Positions 47,037 through 56,778 are shown, counted from the stretch's first letter. The stretch: 64,000 nucleotides of DNA from DASWJZ01 sp963814905 (GCA_963814905.1 CAWFEM010000011.1:558001-622000); one strand, 5' to 3'. Numbers and translations are program-made. The notes: a model not told the origin generated them from the letters alone.

Positions 47037-48287
47037 ATGCCAGCGTCAAATCGCGGCGCGGATTCGCAAGACTTCAGGCTTGCCGGGGTGCAGGACTACG
47101 AGCCTCTGATCGGGGCGGAGGCTGTCGAGCGCATCGTCAAGAAGGGGAGGAGCCTCGGCGACGTGCACGTCGTCAACGTAAACTCGACCTATTACGGCGG
47201 CGGCGTCGCGGAAATTTTGTCTTCTTTGACGCTGTTGATGAATTCCGTTGGCATCAAAACCGGTTGGCGGGTGATTCAGGGCCGACCGGATTTCTTCAGC
47301 ATTACCAAGAAGATGCACAACGCCTTGCAGGGAGCCGATATCAAGCTCACCGACCTCAAGATGCAGATCTACGAGGAGGTCGGCTACGAGAACTCGGTGC
47401 GCAACCATATCGACCATGACATCGTGATCGTGCACGACCCGCAGCCTTTGCCGCTCATCCGCCATTACCGCAAGAAGTCGCCCTGGATCTGGCGCTGCCA
47501 TATCGATTTGAGCAACCCGAACGCAGAGCTTTGGTCGTATCTCGCGCCGCTTATCGAGCGCTACGACGCGGTCGTCCTGTCGCTGCCGGACTATGCGCAG
47601 AAGCTCGACACGCCGCAGCGCTTTATCCCCCCCGCCATCAATCCCTTCTCCACCACGAACAAGGTGCTGTCGGACGCGGAGATCGAGCGCCGCCTGGAAC
47701 TCTACGATATCCCCACCGACCTTCCCCTCGTCGTGCAGGTGTCGCGCTTCGACACCTGGAAAGACCCGCAAGGCGTCATCGAAGCGTTCAAAATCGCGCG
47801 CAAGCAAGTCGACTGCACACTGGTCCTCGTCGGCAACGTTGCCACGGACGACCCCGAAGGTCAGGAAGTGTTCGCCTCCCTTTGCGATATCGAGGACGAA
47901 CGCATCCGCATTCTCTCGGTGCAGGATTCCGCGCTCGTGAACGCACTTCAGCGGCGCGCAGCCGTCGTTCTTCAAAAGTCGATCCGCGAAGGCTTCGGCC
48001 TCACCGTGACGGAAGCGATGTGGAAGGGCACGCCGGTGATCGGCGGACGCTGTGGCGGCATCGCGCTACAGATCGAGGACGGCGAAAACGGTTTCCTGGT
48101 GGACACCGTCGAACAGGCTGCGGAGCGCATCGTCACGCTCCTCAGGGACCGCGCGCTCGCCGCGGAGATGGGTCGCAAGGCCAAGGAATCGGTCCGTGGC
48201 CGGTTTCTCATGTCGCGGCTTCTGGACGACTGGCTCAATCTTATCGGCTCGCTGGAAGCGAATTTCCGGCTGCGAACGGAGGCATGA
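47037..48287 (+). CDS. treT: TreT-like trehalose synthase (glycosyltransferase family 4)
   Basis: A 416-residue GT-B glycosyltransferase. The N-terminal domain shows VNVNSTYYGGGVAEILSSLT, GWRVIQGRPDFFSITKKMHN and RCHIDLSNPNAELWSYLAP, typical of trehalose glycosyltransferring synthase. The C-terminal domain has VQVSRFDTWKDPQGVIEAFK and the sugar-nucleotide site KSIREGFGLTVTEAMWKGTP. Known members transfer glucose from an NDP-glucose to glucose to give trehalose, reversibly. Strong site GGAGGAGGG upstream of ATG. One base separates it from PEP synthase, suggesting linkage between trehalose and gluconeogenesis. The exact acceptor is not provable from sequence. Confidence 0.86.
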   Translation: MPASNRGADSQDFRLAGVQDYEPLIGAEAVERIVKKGRSLGDVHVVNVNSTYYGGGVAEILSSLTLLMNSVGIKTGWRVIQGRPDFFSITKKMHNALQGADIKLTDLKMQIYEEVGYENSVRNHIDHDIVIVHDPQPLPLIRHYRKKSPWIWRCHIDLSNPNAELWSYLAPLIERYDAVVLSLPDYAQKLDTPQRFIPPAINPFSTTNKVLSDAEIERRLELYDIPTDLPLVVQVSRFDTWKDPQGVIEAFKIARKQVDCTLVLVGNVATDDPEGQEVFASLCDIEDERIRILSVQDSALVNALQRRAAVVLQKSIREGFGLTVTEAMWKGTPVIGGRCGGIALQIEDGENGFLVDTVEQAAERIVTLLRDRALAAEMGRKAKESVRGRFLMSRLLDDWLNLIGSLEANFRLRTEA

Positions 48288-48288
48288 A

Positions 48289-50700
48289 ATGAATACGCGT
48301 ACTCAACCCCCACAGGTTCTCTGGTTCGCGGATGTCGGCCGATCCGACGTTGCGCTGGTCGGCGGAAAGAACGCATCGCTCGGCGAGATGGTGCGCAAGC
48401 TCGGCGCCAAGGGCGTGAAGGTGCCGAACGGATTCGCCACGACGGCGGCGGCCTACTGGCGCTACCTTGAGACGAACGGCTTCCGCCAAGCGATCGGCGA
48501 TGAGCTCGCCAAGCTGGAGTCCGGCAAGGCGACGCTGGCGGAGACCGGTGCTGCGCTGCGCGCAAAGGTACTCGGCGGCGAGTGGCCAAAGGACACGGCG
48601 AACGAGATCCGCCAAGCCTACCGCAAGCTCTGCCGCGAGACGGGCCGCCCGAACATGGACGTCGCCGTGCGTTCAAGCGCCACGGCCGAGGATCTGCCTG
48701 ACGCAAGCTTCGCCGGGCAGCAGGAGACCTATCTCAACATCCGCGGCGAGGAAGCGCTGCTCGACGCCTGCCGTCATTGCTTCGCCTCGCTCTTCACCGA
48801 CCGCGCGATCAGCTACCGCCATACCAAGGGCTTCGACCACATGAAGGTCGCGCTGTCGATCGGGGTGCAGCGCATGGTCCGTTCCGATATCGGCGGCTCC
48901 GGCGTGATGTTCTCCATCGATACGGAGACCGGCTTCGACAAGATCGTCCTGATCAACGCCGCCTGGGGGCTGGGCGAGAACGTCGTGCAAGGCGCCGTCG
49001 ATCCGGACGAATACGAGGTCTTCAAGCCGCTGCTTTCGAGCAAGAAGCTCTCCCCGATCGTGGAGAAGACGCGCGGCGAGAAGGCGATCAAGATGATCTA
49101 CGCGGAGGGCGACAAGCCGACGCGCAACGTGCCGACCTCGAAGGCCGAGCGCGCTGCGTTTGTGCTCTCCGACCCGGAGATCCTGGAGCTCTCGCGCTGG
49201 GCGGCGACCATCGAGAAGCACTATGGCTGCCCGATGGACATGGAATGGGCCAAGGACGGCGAGACCGGCGAGATGTTCATCGTCCAGGCGCGGCCGGAGA
49301 CGGTTCAGTCGCGGCGCAGCGGCGCGTTCCGCCGCTATCGTCTCGGCGCGCACGGCAAGAAGCTGATCACCGGACTGAGCGTTGGCGACGCGATTGCAAC
49401 CGGCCGTGTCTGCCTCATCGAGGCCGCGAGCGAGATTGACCGCTTCGTCGACGGCTCGATCCTGGTCACCAAGATCACCGACCCGGACTGGGTGCCGATC
49501 ATGAAGCGCGCCGCGGCGATCGTCACCGACCACGGCGGGCGCACCTCGCACGCCGCCATCGTCAGCCGCGAGCTCGGCCTTCCGGCCGTCGTCGGCACGG
49601 GCGAGGGCACGCACGTCCTGCACGATGGGCAGGACATCACCGTCTCGTGCGCGGAGGGCGACGAGGGTTTCATCTATGAGGGGATTGGAAAGTTCGACGT
49701 CGAGACCGTCGACATGACCAATCTGCCGGAGACGCAGACCAAGGTCATGCTCAACCTCGGCAATCCCGGCGCGGCGTTCCGCTGGTGGCGTGTCCCGGCA
49801 GACGGCGTCGGGCTGGCGCGCATGGAGTTCGTCGTCTCCAACCACATCCGCGTCCATCCGATGGCGCTGGTGCGCTACGACGAGCTGAAGGACGAGGCGG
49901 CCAAGAAAGAGATCGCTGCGATCACCGCCGGCTACGACAACAAGCCGGAATATTTCGTCGATCATCTGGCGCGCGGCCTCGCCCGCATCGCGGCGACGTT
50001 CTATCCGAAGCCGGTGATCGTGCGCATGAGCGATTTCAAGACCAACGAATATGCCGGCCTCGTCGGCGGCGCGGAATTCGAGCCCAAGGAGGAGAACCCG
50101 ATGATCGGGTTCCGCGGCGCGTCGCGCTACTACTCGCCGCGCTATCGTGAGGGCTTCGCGCTCGAATGCCAGGCCATCAAGCGGCTGCGCGAGGACATGG
50201 GCTTCGACAATGTCGTGGTGATGATCCCGTTCTGCCGCTCCATCAAGGAGGCCGACCGCGTGCTTGCGGTGATGGCGGAAAACGGTCTGAAGCGCGGCGT
50301 ACGCGGCCTGCAAGTCTACGTGATGTGCGAGATTCCCTCGAACGTCATTCTGGCCAGCGAATTTGCCGAGCGTTTCGACGGCTTCTCCATCGGCTCCAAC
50401 GACCTGACGCAGCTCACTCTCGGCGTCGACCGCGATTCCGGCGAGCTTGCGGGCCTCTTCGACGAGGAGGACGAGGCGGTGGAATGGATGATCGGCAGCG
50501 TCATCGGGGCGGCTCACAAGGCCGGCGCCAAGGTCGGCCTCTGCGGCCAGGCGCCGAGCGATCACCCGAAATTCGCCGAGTTCCTGGTCGATTGCGGGAT
50601 CGATTCGATCTCCGTCAGCCCCGACAGCTTCGCGGCGGTCAAGGCGCATGTCGCGGCGCGCGAGAAAGCGGGGCGCGGCAAGAAGCGGCGGGCGGCCTGA
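48289..50700 (+). CDS. ppsA: Phosphoenolpyruvate synthase
   Basis: An 803-residue three-domain enzyme converting pyruvate and ATP to PEP, AMP and phosphate. Nucleotide-binding domain: VGGKNASLGEMVRKL, VRSSATAEDLPDASFAGQQE. Phosphohistidine domain: IVTDHGGRTSHAAIVSRELG. PEP/pyruvate-binding barrel: IGSNDLTQLTLGVDRDSGEL, with the catalytic Cys in VGLCGQAPSDHP. Length and motifs fit PpsA rather than PPDK (about 880-900) or PTS enzyme I. The ATG at 48289 starts one base after the treT stop. It drives gluconeogenesis from C2-C3 substrates, in keeping with the neighbouring ScfR/SLC5 acetate-type signalling genes. Confidence 0.95.
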   Translation: MNTRTQPPQVLWFADVGRSDVALVGGKNASLGEMVRKLGAKGVKVPNGFATTAAAYWRYLETNGFRQAIGDELAKLESGKATLAETGAALRAKVLGGEWPKDTANEIRQAYRKLCRETGRPNMDVAVRSSATAEDLPDASFAGQQETYLNIRGEEALLDACRHCFASLFTDRAISYRHTKGFDHMKVALSIGVQRMVRSDIGGSGVMFSIDTETGFDKIVLINAAWGLGENVVQGAVDPDEYEVFKPLLSSKKLSPIVEKTRGEKAIKMIYAEGDKPTRNVPTSKAERAAFVLSDPEILELSRWAATIEKHYGCPMDMEWAKDGETGEMFIVQARPETVQSRRSGAFRRYRLGAHGKKLITGLSVGDAIATGRVCLIEAASEIDRFVDGSILVTKITDPDWVPIMKRAAAIVTDHGGRTSHAAIVSRELGLPAVVGTGEGTHVLHDGQDITVSCAEGDEGFIYEGIGKFDVETVDMTNLPETQTKVMLNLGNPGAAFRWWRVPADGVGLARMEFVVSNHIRVHPMALVRYDELKDEAAKKEIAAITAGYDNKPEYFVDHLARGLARIAATFYPKPVIVRMSDFKTNEYAGLVGGAEFEPKEENPMIGFRGASRYYSPRYREGFALECQAIKRLREDMGFDNVVVMIPFCRSIKEADRVLAVMAENGLKRGVRGLQVYVMCEIPSNVILASEFAERFDGFSIGSNDLTQLTLGVDRDSGELAGLFDEEDEAVEWMIGSVIGAAHKAGAKVGLCGQAPSDHPKFAEFLVDCGIDSISVSPDSFAAVKAHVAAREKAGRGKKRRAA

Positions 50701-50755
50701 GCGGCGCGAAGCTGTCGGGGGCTGGGCGGGGCTGAGACGGGAAAAGGAGTTAGCG

Positions 50756-51127
50756 ATGATCGAACAGCTCAAGGGCTTCCCCGGCGACGTCCTCGGATTC
50801 CAGTGCAAGGGCTTTGTCACGCGCCGCGACTATGAAGATGTCCTGGAGCCGGCGGTGGAGCGCGCGCTCAAGACGCATGACAAGCTTCGTCTCTACTACG
50901 AGATCGATCCGGAGTTCACCGGCATCGAGCCGGGCGCCATGTGGGAGGACTTCAAGGTCGGGATGGAGCATTTGCTGCACTGGGAGCGCATCGCCGTCGT
51001 CACCGATATCGACTGGATCGGGCATTCGATCCGCGCCTTCGGCTTCATGATGCCCGGCGCGGTGAAAGTGTTCCCGCTCAAGGAGGCCGCGGAGGCGCGC
51101 GAATGGCTTGTCTCCAAATCGGATTGA
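50756..51127 (+). CDS. SpoIIAA-like (STAS-related) domain protein
   Basis: A 123-residue protein with the SpoIIAA-like fold pattern (DUF3478 family): GFVTRRDYEDVLEPAVERAL, YYEIDPEFTGIEPGAMWEDF and VTDIDWIGHSIRAFGFMMPG. Start ATG with AAAAGGAG in front. Found in many stress-related operons; function unknown. It lies between ppsA and DUF302 genes in the same direction. Confidence 0.84.
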   Translation: MIEQLKGFPGDVLGFQCKGFVTRRDYEDVLEPAVERALKTHDKLRLYYEIDPEFTGIEPGAMWEDFKVGMEHLLHWERIAVVTDIDWIGHSIRAFGFMMPGAVKVFPLKEAAEAREWLVSKSD

Positions 51128-51202
51128 GCGCGCCCCAGGCCAATGCATTTGTTCAACGAGGCGCGGGCTTCGTTTCGTGGCGCCGCGCATGAAGGAGTGG
51201 GT

Positions 51203-51586
51203 ATGTACACTTTCGACAGGACGCTCCCGGGCACGGGGATCGACGATGCTATCGCACGCACGAAGAAATCGCTGGCGGATTCCGGCTTCGGGGTGCTCAC
51301 CGAGATCGACGTCAAGAAGACGCTGAAGTCGAAGCTCGATGTCGACGTCAGCGACTATGTCATTCTCGGCGCCTGCAACCCGAAGATGGCGTACGAGGCG
51401 ATGAAGCTCGAGCCGCGGGTCGGCGCGATGCTCCCCTGCAACGTGATCGTGCGCCGGGTCGACGATGGTGTGGAGGTTTCCGCCATCGATCCGATCGCCT
51501 CGATGGCCGGAATCGACAATCCCGAGCTGAAGACCGTTGCCGAGACCGTCAGAGGCATGCTGCAAACGGTGGTCGCCAATATCTGA
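51203..51586 (+). CDS. DUF302 domain protein
   Basis: A 127-residue protein with the DUF302 core: LADSGFGVLTEIDVKKTLKS, YVILGACNPKMAYEAMKLEP and VGAMLPCNVIVRRVDDGVEV. Ribosome site GAAGGAG precedes ATG 51203; an upstream in-frame ATG at 51143 has no good site. The conserved cysteines in GACNP and LPCNV belong to the family; their role is not known. Small family members often accompany CBS and stress proteins. Confidence 0.87.
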   Translation: MYTFDRTLPGTGIDDAIARTKKSLADSGFGVLTEIDVKKTLKSKLDVDVSDYVILGACNPKMAYEAMKLEPRVGAMLPCNVIVRRVDDGVEVSAIDPIASMAGIDNPELKTVAETVRGMLQTVVANI

Positions 51587-51656
51587 CAGGCCGGGCATAG
51601 ACTGGCCCGGCGCACCGCGATTAGGGGTGGCGCGTAGCGATGTCAGGAGGATCAAG

Positions 51657-52349
51657 ATGAGGGCAGGGGATGTCATGACGACCGAGGTCGTCACCGTAAG
51701 CCCCGATACCGGCGTGCCGGATCTGGCGCGCCTGATGCTCGACCGGCGGATCAGCGGCGTGCCGGTGGTCGATTCCGCCGGCAAGCTGGTGGGGATCGTC
51801 AGCGAAGGCGACCTCATGCGCCGTGCGGAACTCGTCACCGAGCGGCGACCCTGGTGGGCGGGGCTCGCCGGCTCGCCGGAGGAAAAGGCGAGCGCCTACA
51901 TCAAGGCGCATGGCCTGACGGTCAAGGAGATCATGACGCGCGACGTTGCGACAATCGACGAGCACGAACCGCTCGACCGGATCGCGATGCTCTTCGAGGA
52001 GCGCGGGATCAAGCGCGCACCGGTCGTGCGCGACGGAAAGCTCGTGGGAATTGTGAGCCGCGCCAACCTGCTGCAGGGGCTCGCCGCCGCAAAAACCGAG
52101 GGCACCGGCCCTGGCGACAGCGCGATCCGAGCCGCGATCCTGGACACGGCGCGGGAGGACGCGGGCGTGCGCGCCTCGCTCATCGACGTGACCGTCGCCG
52201 ACGGCGTCGTGCATTTATGGGGAAATGTCGGTTCGGCGGCGGAGCGAGAAGCGTGCTGCGTGGTCGCGCAGAACGCCGAGGGCGTGAAGGAAGTGCGCGA
52301 TCATCTGCGCGTGCTTCCGCACTCGGTCGTATCGCTCGAGCCGGAATAG
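51657..52349 (+). CDS. CBS-pair and BON domain protein
   Basis: A 230-residue protein. The first CBS motif is residues about 7-60 (VPDLARLMLDRRISGVPVVD), the second about 90-145 (EIMTRDVATIDEHEPLDRIA; GIKRAPVVRDGKLVGIVSRA). Residues about 150-225 form a BON domain (VADGVVHLWGNVGSAAEREA). CBS pairs bind adenosyl nucleotides and sense energy state; BON domains bind membranes or other ligands. No signal peptide. ATG with TCAGGAGG upstream. It lies between the DUF302 and pfkB genes; sensing of AMP/ATP in carbon metabolism is a plausible role. Confidence 0.9.
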   Translation: MRAGDVMTTEVVTVSPDTGVPDLARLMLDRRISGVPVVDSAGKLVGIVSEGDLMRRAELVTERRPWWAGLAGSPEEKASAYIKAHGLTVKEIMTRDVATIDEHEPLDRIAMLFEERGIKRAPVVRDGKLVGIVSRANLLQGLAAAKTEGTGPGDSAIRAAILDTAREDAGVRASLIDVTVADGVVHLWGNVGSAAEREACCVVAQNAEGVKEVRDHLRVLPHSVVSLEPE

Positions 52350-52371
52350 CGTCTCGCACGGGGCCGAGCCG

Positions 52372-53322
52372 ATGCATGCGATCGCCACGCTGACCTTCAA
52401 CCCGGCGCTCGACCTGTCGACCGCGACGGAGCGCGTCGAGCACACCCACAAGCTCCGATGCGCTCAGCCGCGCTTCGATCCGGGCGGCGGCGGCATCAAC
52501 GTGGCGCGCGTCGTGAAGGTGCTCGGCGGCGAAGCCGTCGCCGTCTATCCGACCGGCGGGCCGCATGGCGAGATGCTGCACGCGCTTCTCGCCGCGACCG
52601 GGCTCGGCCAGGTGGTGATTCCGATCGCCGGCCTGACACGTGAGAGCATGACGATCAACGAGGCGAGGACCGGAAACCAGTATCGCTTTGTGCTTCCCGG
52701 TCCGACCCTGACCGCTGCGGAACAGCAAAAGTGCCTCGACGCCGTCGCCGCGCTTCGCCCGCGCCCCTCCTTTCTCGTGGTGAGCGGCGGGTTTCCGCCA
52801 GAGACGCCGGCGGCTGAGCTCTTCGCCGATATCGCGGCGCTTTCGAAGGAGATCGGCGCGCGCCTGATTCTCGATGTCTCTCGCGAGATGCGGCATGCGC
52901 CGCTGAGCGGCGTCTATCTGATGAAGCCGAGCGAGCGCGAGTTCTCCGCTATGCTCGGGCGGGAGATCGAGAACCGTGCCGAAATGGCCGCTGCCGCCCG
53001 CACGCTGATCGAAGCGGGGCGCGCGGAGGTGATCATCATTTCGCTTGGCGAGGAGGGGGCGCTGCTCGTCGCAGACGGCACGGCGGAGCATATCCCGACC
53101 CCGAAGGTACCGATCCGCAGCGCCGTCGGGGCGGGTGACGCCATGGTGGGCGCTATCGTGTTCGCGCTTGAACAGGAGTGGAACGTGCGCGAGGCGGTGC
53201 GTTACGGCATCGCGGCTGGGGCCGCCACGATCATGACGCCCGGGACCGAACTCTGTTACCGGCACGACGTGGAGCGCATCTACAAGGAAATGGAGGAGTC
53301 GATGAGCGTACCCGGCGCTTGA
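52372..53322 (+). CDS. PfkB-family sugar-phosphate kinase (1-phosphofructokinase / Pfk-2 type)
   Basis: A 316-residue ribokinase-fold enzyme starting with the PfkB pattern ATLTFNPALDLSTATERVEH and FDPGGGGINVARVVKVLGG. The ATP/catalytic motif 2 is SAVGAGDAMVGAIVFALEQE. LVVSGGFPPETPAAELFAD and IIISLGEEGALLV fit 6-phosphofructokinase II and LacC/FruK equally. No fru transporter genes are next to it, so Pfk-2-like action on fructose 6-phosphate is my preference. Ends the treT-ppsA-type block. Confidence 0.87.
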   Translation: MHAIATLTFNPALDLSTATERVEHTHKLRCAQPRFDPGGGGINVARVVKVLGGEAVAVYPTGGPHGEMLHALLAATGLGQVVIPIAGLTRESMTINEARTGNQYRFVLPGPTLTAAEQQKCLDAVAALRPRPSFLVVSGGFPPETPAAELFADIAALSKEIGARLILDVSREMRHAPLSGVYLMKPSEREFSAMLGREIENRAEMAAAARTLIEAGRAEVIIISLGEEGALLVADGTAEHIPTPKVPIRSAVGAGDAMVGAIVFALEQEWNVREAVRYGIAAGAATIMTPGTELCYRHDVERIYKEMEESMSVPGA

Positions 53323-53381
53323 TCCGGAACCGGGAAGGCCCGACCTTGGCGCCTGAGAATCCCAATGGCGGAAAGAAAAGC

Positions 53382-54823
53382 ATGTCGGAGGCGCGCGGCA
53401 AGGGCCGCAAGGATCGAAAGACCGCGAAAAGGCCGGCGAGACCGAAGGGCCGGGCCATCCTCACCCTCAATGCCTTCGATCCGCGCCGTTCCGGCGGTCT
53501 CGACGGTTCGAACGACAAGCTGCTTAGGCGGCGCATCGCAACCTTCGGACCGATCTCCATGCTCTTTTACGACCGCCCGCTCAATTTCGTGCGCGGCGAG
53601 GGGGCGCAGGATGTTCGATGCGGAAGGGAACGCCTATCTCGATGTCTACAATAACGTCCCCTCCGTCGGGCACGCGCATCCGCATGTGGTGCAGGCGATC
53701 GCGCGGCAGGCGGCGCTCCTCAACATCCATACCCGCTATCTGCACGACACGGTGCTCTCCTACGCGGAGCGGCTTCTGGCGACGCTGCCCAACACAATCT
53801 CCAACATCGCCTTCACCTGCACGGGGAGTGAGTCGAACGACCTCGCGCTTCAGGTGGCGCGCGCCGCGACCGGCCGGTCGGGCTTCGTCGTCACCGAGAA
53901 CGCCTATCACGGCAACTCCTCCGCTGTGGTGGAGATTTCGCCGTCCTCAACGCCCGGACGCGCGCCGCCGCCACATGTGCGGCTCGTGCCGCCGCCCGAC
54001 CCGCGTCGATATCCGGGGGGACGTGTCGGCGCGAAATTCGCCGCGGATGTGCGCGCCGCGATCGTAGATCTTGAGGAGAGCGGCGTCGGTTTTGCGGCGC
54101 TGATCTTCGACAGCATTTTCTCGTCCGACGGCGTCTATGCCGATCCGCCCGGCCTGCTCGGACCTGCGGTGAAGGCAGCGAAGAAGGCGGGCGGCCTCAT
54201 CATCGCCGACGAGGTGCAGCCAGGCTTCGCACGCACCGGCCGGCACATGTGGGGCTTTCAGCGACACCGGGTCGCGCCCGACATGGTCACGATGGGAAAG
54301 CCGATGGGTAACGGCTATCCGATCGGCGCGGTCGCCGCGAGCCCGGCGCTCTTCAAGGCGTTCACCGACCGCACCGGTTATTTCAACACGTTCGGCGGCA
54401 GCCCGGTCGCGGCGGCGGCGGGTATGGCGGTGCTCGACGTGCTGGAAGGCGAGGGCCTGATGGCCAACGCCCGCAAGGTCGGCGTGCATCTCATGAAGAG
54501 CCTTGAGGCGCTCGGCAAGCGCCACGAGGCGCTCGGCGCGGTGCGCGGGGCGGGGCTCTATATCGGCGTAGAGTTCGTTGCCGATCGCGATGTATGTACG
54601 CCCGACCCGGCGCTCGCGCGCCACGTCATCAACTTCCTGCGCGAGCGGCGCATCCTGATCGGCGCGGCCGGACCGCACGGCAACGTGCTCAAGATCCGCC
54701 CGCCGCTCTGCTTCTCCGTGGACAATGCCGACATGCTGGTCGGGCGGGATCGACGAAGCGCTGGCGAAGCGGCCGGCGACGAAAGGGCGCGCACCCACTC
54801 CGCGTCGTCATGCCCGGACTTGA
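53382..54823 (+). CDS. Class III aminotransferase / AGXT2L-type phospho-lyase family, two frameshifts as read
   Basis: A PLP fold-type I protein of about 479 residues after removing two extra bases. Start at ATG 53382 (MSEARGKGRKDRK, a basic tail), then LRRRIATFGPISMLFYDRPL, NFVRGEGARMFDAEGNAYLD, FTCTGSESNDLALQVARAAT, LIIADEVQPGFARTGRHMWG and the cofactor lysine in TMGKPMGNGYPIGAV (about residue 306). The first extra base (about 53607) splits GEGARMFD; the second (54745) disrupts the C-terminal GGIDEALAKRP. The opening and the YNNVPSVGHAHPHVV segment are closest to ethanolamine-phosphate and phosphohydroxylysine phospho-lyases. A kinase of the matching type lies nearby. It might act on a phosphorylated amino alcohol; plain transamination is possible. 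Its stop lies inside a repeat. Confidence 0.83.
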
Positions 54824-54904
54824 TCCGGGCATCCATTCCGTAACCGCCACGCAGCCTCGGCCGTCACGGAATGGATTGCCGGGTCAAGCCCGGCAATGAC
54901 GACA
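54804..54904. repeat. Double-hairpin intergenic repeat, copy 2
   Basis: Outer arms GTCGTCAT/ATGACGACA, inner hairpins TGCCCGGACTTGATCCGGGCA and TTGCCGGGTCAAGCCCGGCAA in a mirror layout, with ATCCATTCCGT and ACGGAATGGAT next to the variable middle. Overlaps the corrected end of the aminotransferase gene: its TGA at 54821 is inside the first hairpin. Lies between convergent genes. Confidence 0.85.
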
Positions 54905-54927
54905 AGGTTGGTGGTTGGGAGAGGTGC

Positions 54928-55689
54928 TCAGGCGATGCACTCGCCTCCGTCGATCACCAGCGCGTGCCCGGTCATGAAGGCGGAGCGGTCGGAGGCGAGG
55001 AAGAGGATCGCCTCGGCGATCTCGTCGACCGTCGCGAAGCGTTGCAGCGGGATCTTCTCCGCCACATAGGCGAGGAGCTTGTCGCGCCCGCCCATCTGCT
55101 TCGTGAACGGGTCATTGAACGGCGTATCCACCCAGCCCGGGCAGAGCGCGTTCACGCGCACATTGTGCTTTCCGTAGTCGACGGCGATCTGCTTCACCAT
55201 TGCGATCGCCGCGTGCTTGGAGGTCGCGTAGGCGATCATCTCGGCGTCATAGAGCACGCCGGAGTTCGACGAGGTCACGATGATGGAACCCGCGCGCCGC
55301 GCCCGCATGTGCGGCATGACGAGTCGGGCAAGCGTAAAGTGCGCCCGCACGTTGATCCCCCACGAGGCATCCATGCCGGCGGGAATGACGCCCTCCAGAG
55401 AGCCTTCGACCTGGATGCCGGCATGGCTGTGCAGGATGTCGATACGGCCGAAGGCCTCTATCGTGCGGTCCACGAGGTTCTCAAGCGCCGCCGGATCGCC
55501 CACGTCAGTCGCGATTGCGAGCGCTTCACCGCCTTGCTCCGCGATGCGACGCGCGGTCTCCTCGCCGGCAGCCGCGTTGCGGTCCGCGACGACGAGACGC
55601 GCGCCTTCGCGCGCCATGATCTCAGCGCCGGCGCGGCCGATGCCGGAACCGGCGCCCGTCACGATCGCAACGCGTTCCTTCAGGATCAT
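54928..55689 (-). CDS. SDR-family oxidoreductase
   Basis: A 253-residue short-chain dehydrogenase. NAD(P) site TGAGSGIGRAGAEIMAREGA, Asp in VVADRNAAA suggests NAD(H). Catalytic Ser in ITSSNSGVLY region (IIVTSSNSGVLYDAEM) and YATSKHAA (Tyr-x-x-x-Lys). The usual NNAG is replaced by HSHAGIQ. C-terminal LASDRSAFMTGHALVIDGGE is typical. ATG 55689 with GGGGG upstream. It is divergent from the kinase gene by 85 bases. Probably oxidises or reduces a hydroxy compound in the same catabolic set. Confidence 0.88.
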   Translation of the reverse strand: MILKERVAIVTGAGSGIGRAGAEIMAREGARLVVADRNAAAGEETARRIAEQGGEALAIATDVGDPAALENLVDRTIEAFGRIDILHSHAGIQVEGSLEGVIPAGMDASWGINVRAHFTLARLVMPHMRARRAGSIIVTSSNSGVLYDAEMIAYATSKHAAIAMVKQIAVDYGKHNVRVNALCPGWVDTPFNDPFTKQMGGRDKLLAYVAEKIPLQRFATVDEIAEAILFLASDRSAFMTGHALVIDGGECIA

Positions 55690-55774
55690 CTCGCCCCCTT
55701 GCCCAGCCGCGAGGATGTGACAAGTTCGCAGCCGCGAAATCAAGCTTCACACGAACGGTCAATCGAAGGGGCGC

Positions 55775-56778
55775 ATGCAGTTCGACGATCTTCCCCATGA
55801 GCGGCAGCTTGAATGTCTCGGCGAGCTCGCCGCGTCGGCGCTTGAGCGCTACGGCATCGAGGCCGCCGAGCCGCCGCGGCTCGTCAACCTGTCGGAGAAC
55901 GCGACCTATCATGTCGCCGCAACCGACGGCGGCGAATATGCGCTGCGTGTCCACCGCGAGGGCTATCACTCGAAGAACGCCATCGCCTCGGAGCTGGCCT
56001 GGCTGATGGCGCTCCGAACGGACGGCGTCGTGATCACGCCGATCCCGCGGCCCGGCCTCGACGGCGAGCTAATCCAGGCGGTCGGACACGCCGCGATGGC
56101 GCGGCCGCGCAACGTCGTGCTGTTCGAATGGGAAGCCGGAAGGGAGCCGTCGGAGACCGATCACCTGACCGAGAAATTCACTGTGCTCGGCGAGGTGACG
56201 GCGCGCATGCACAAGCATTCGGAGGGCTGGGCGCGACCGGTGAATTTCGAGCGCCTGACCTGGGATTTCGACACGAGCCTTGGCGAGCGGCCGCATTGGG
56301 GGCGCTGGGCCGACGGCATGGGGATCGAGCCCGCCACCGCGACGCTCTTCGGCCGGGCCGTCGCTCTGATCGGCGGCGGCTCGAAAAATTCGGCAAAGCG
56401 CCGGAGCGCTTCGGCCTCATCCATTGCGATATGCGGCTCGCCAATCTCCTGATCGACGGCGAAACAGTGAAGGTGATCGACTTCGACGATTGCGGCTTCT
56501 CCTGGCACCTTTACGACGCGGCGACGGCGGTCTCCTTCTTCGAGCACGAGCCGCACGTGCCTGATCTGCTTGCGGCCTGGGTGGAAGGCTATCGCAAGGC
56601 GCTGCCGCTTTCCGCTGAGGACGAGGCGGAGATCACGACCTTCGTCATGCTCAGGCGCATGCTTCTCGTCGCCTGGATCGGCTCGCATTCGGAGACCGAC
56701 CTCGCGAAGTCGATGGGCGTCGCCTACACGGAAGGGACCGTTCCGCTGTGTGAGGATTACCTGACGAAATTCGGGTGA
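55775..56778 (+). CDS. APH/hydroxylysine-kinase-like phosphotransferase, frameshifted as read
   Basis: About 334 residues after correction. N-lobe: LVNLSENATYHVAATDGGEY and ALRVHREGYHSKNAIASELA. Around 56375, in a GGC repeat, one base is missing (net -1), after VALIGG; the next frame continues RLEKFGKAPERFGLIHCDMR with the catalytic loop LIHCDMRLANLLIDG (His217, Asp219) and the metal-binding VIDFDDCGFSWHLYDAATA. As read, the first frame ends at 56452. The family includes homoserine, choline, ethanolamine and 5-hydroxylysine kinases. With the phospho-lyase-like gene it could form a kinase/lyase pathway for an amino alcohol. Exact substrate unknown. Confidence 0.84.

Noticed and set aside
48673..50820. 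Minus-strand open frame of 715 codons
   Set aside because: Antisense to ppsA; no recognised features.
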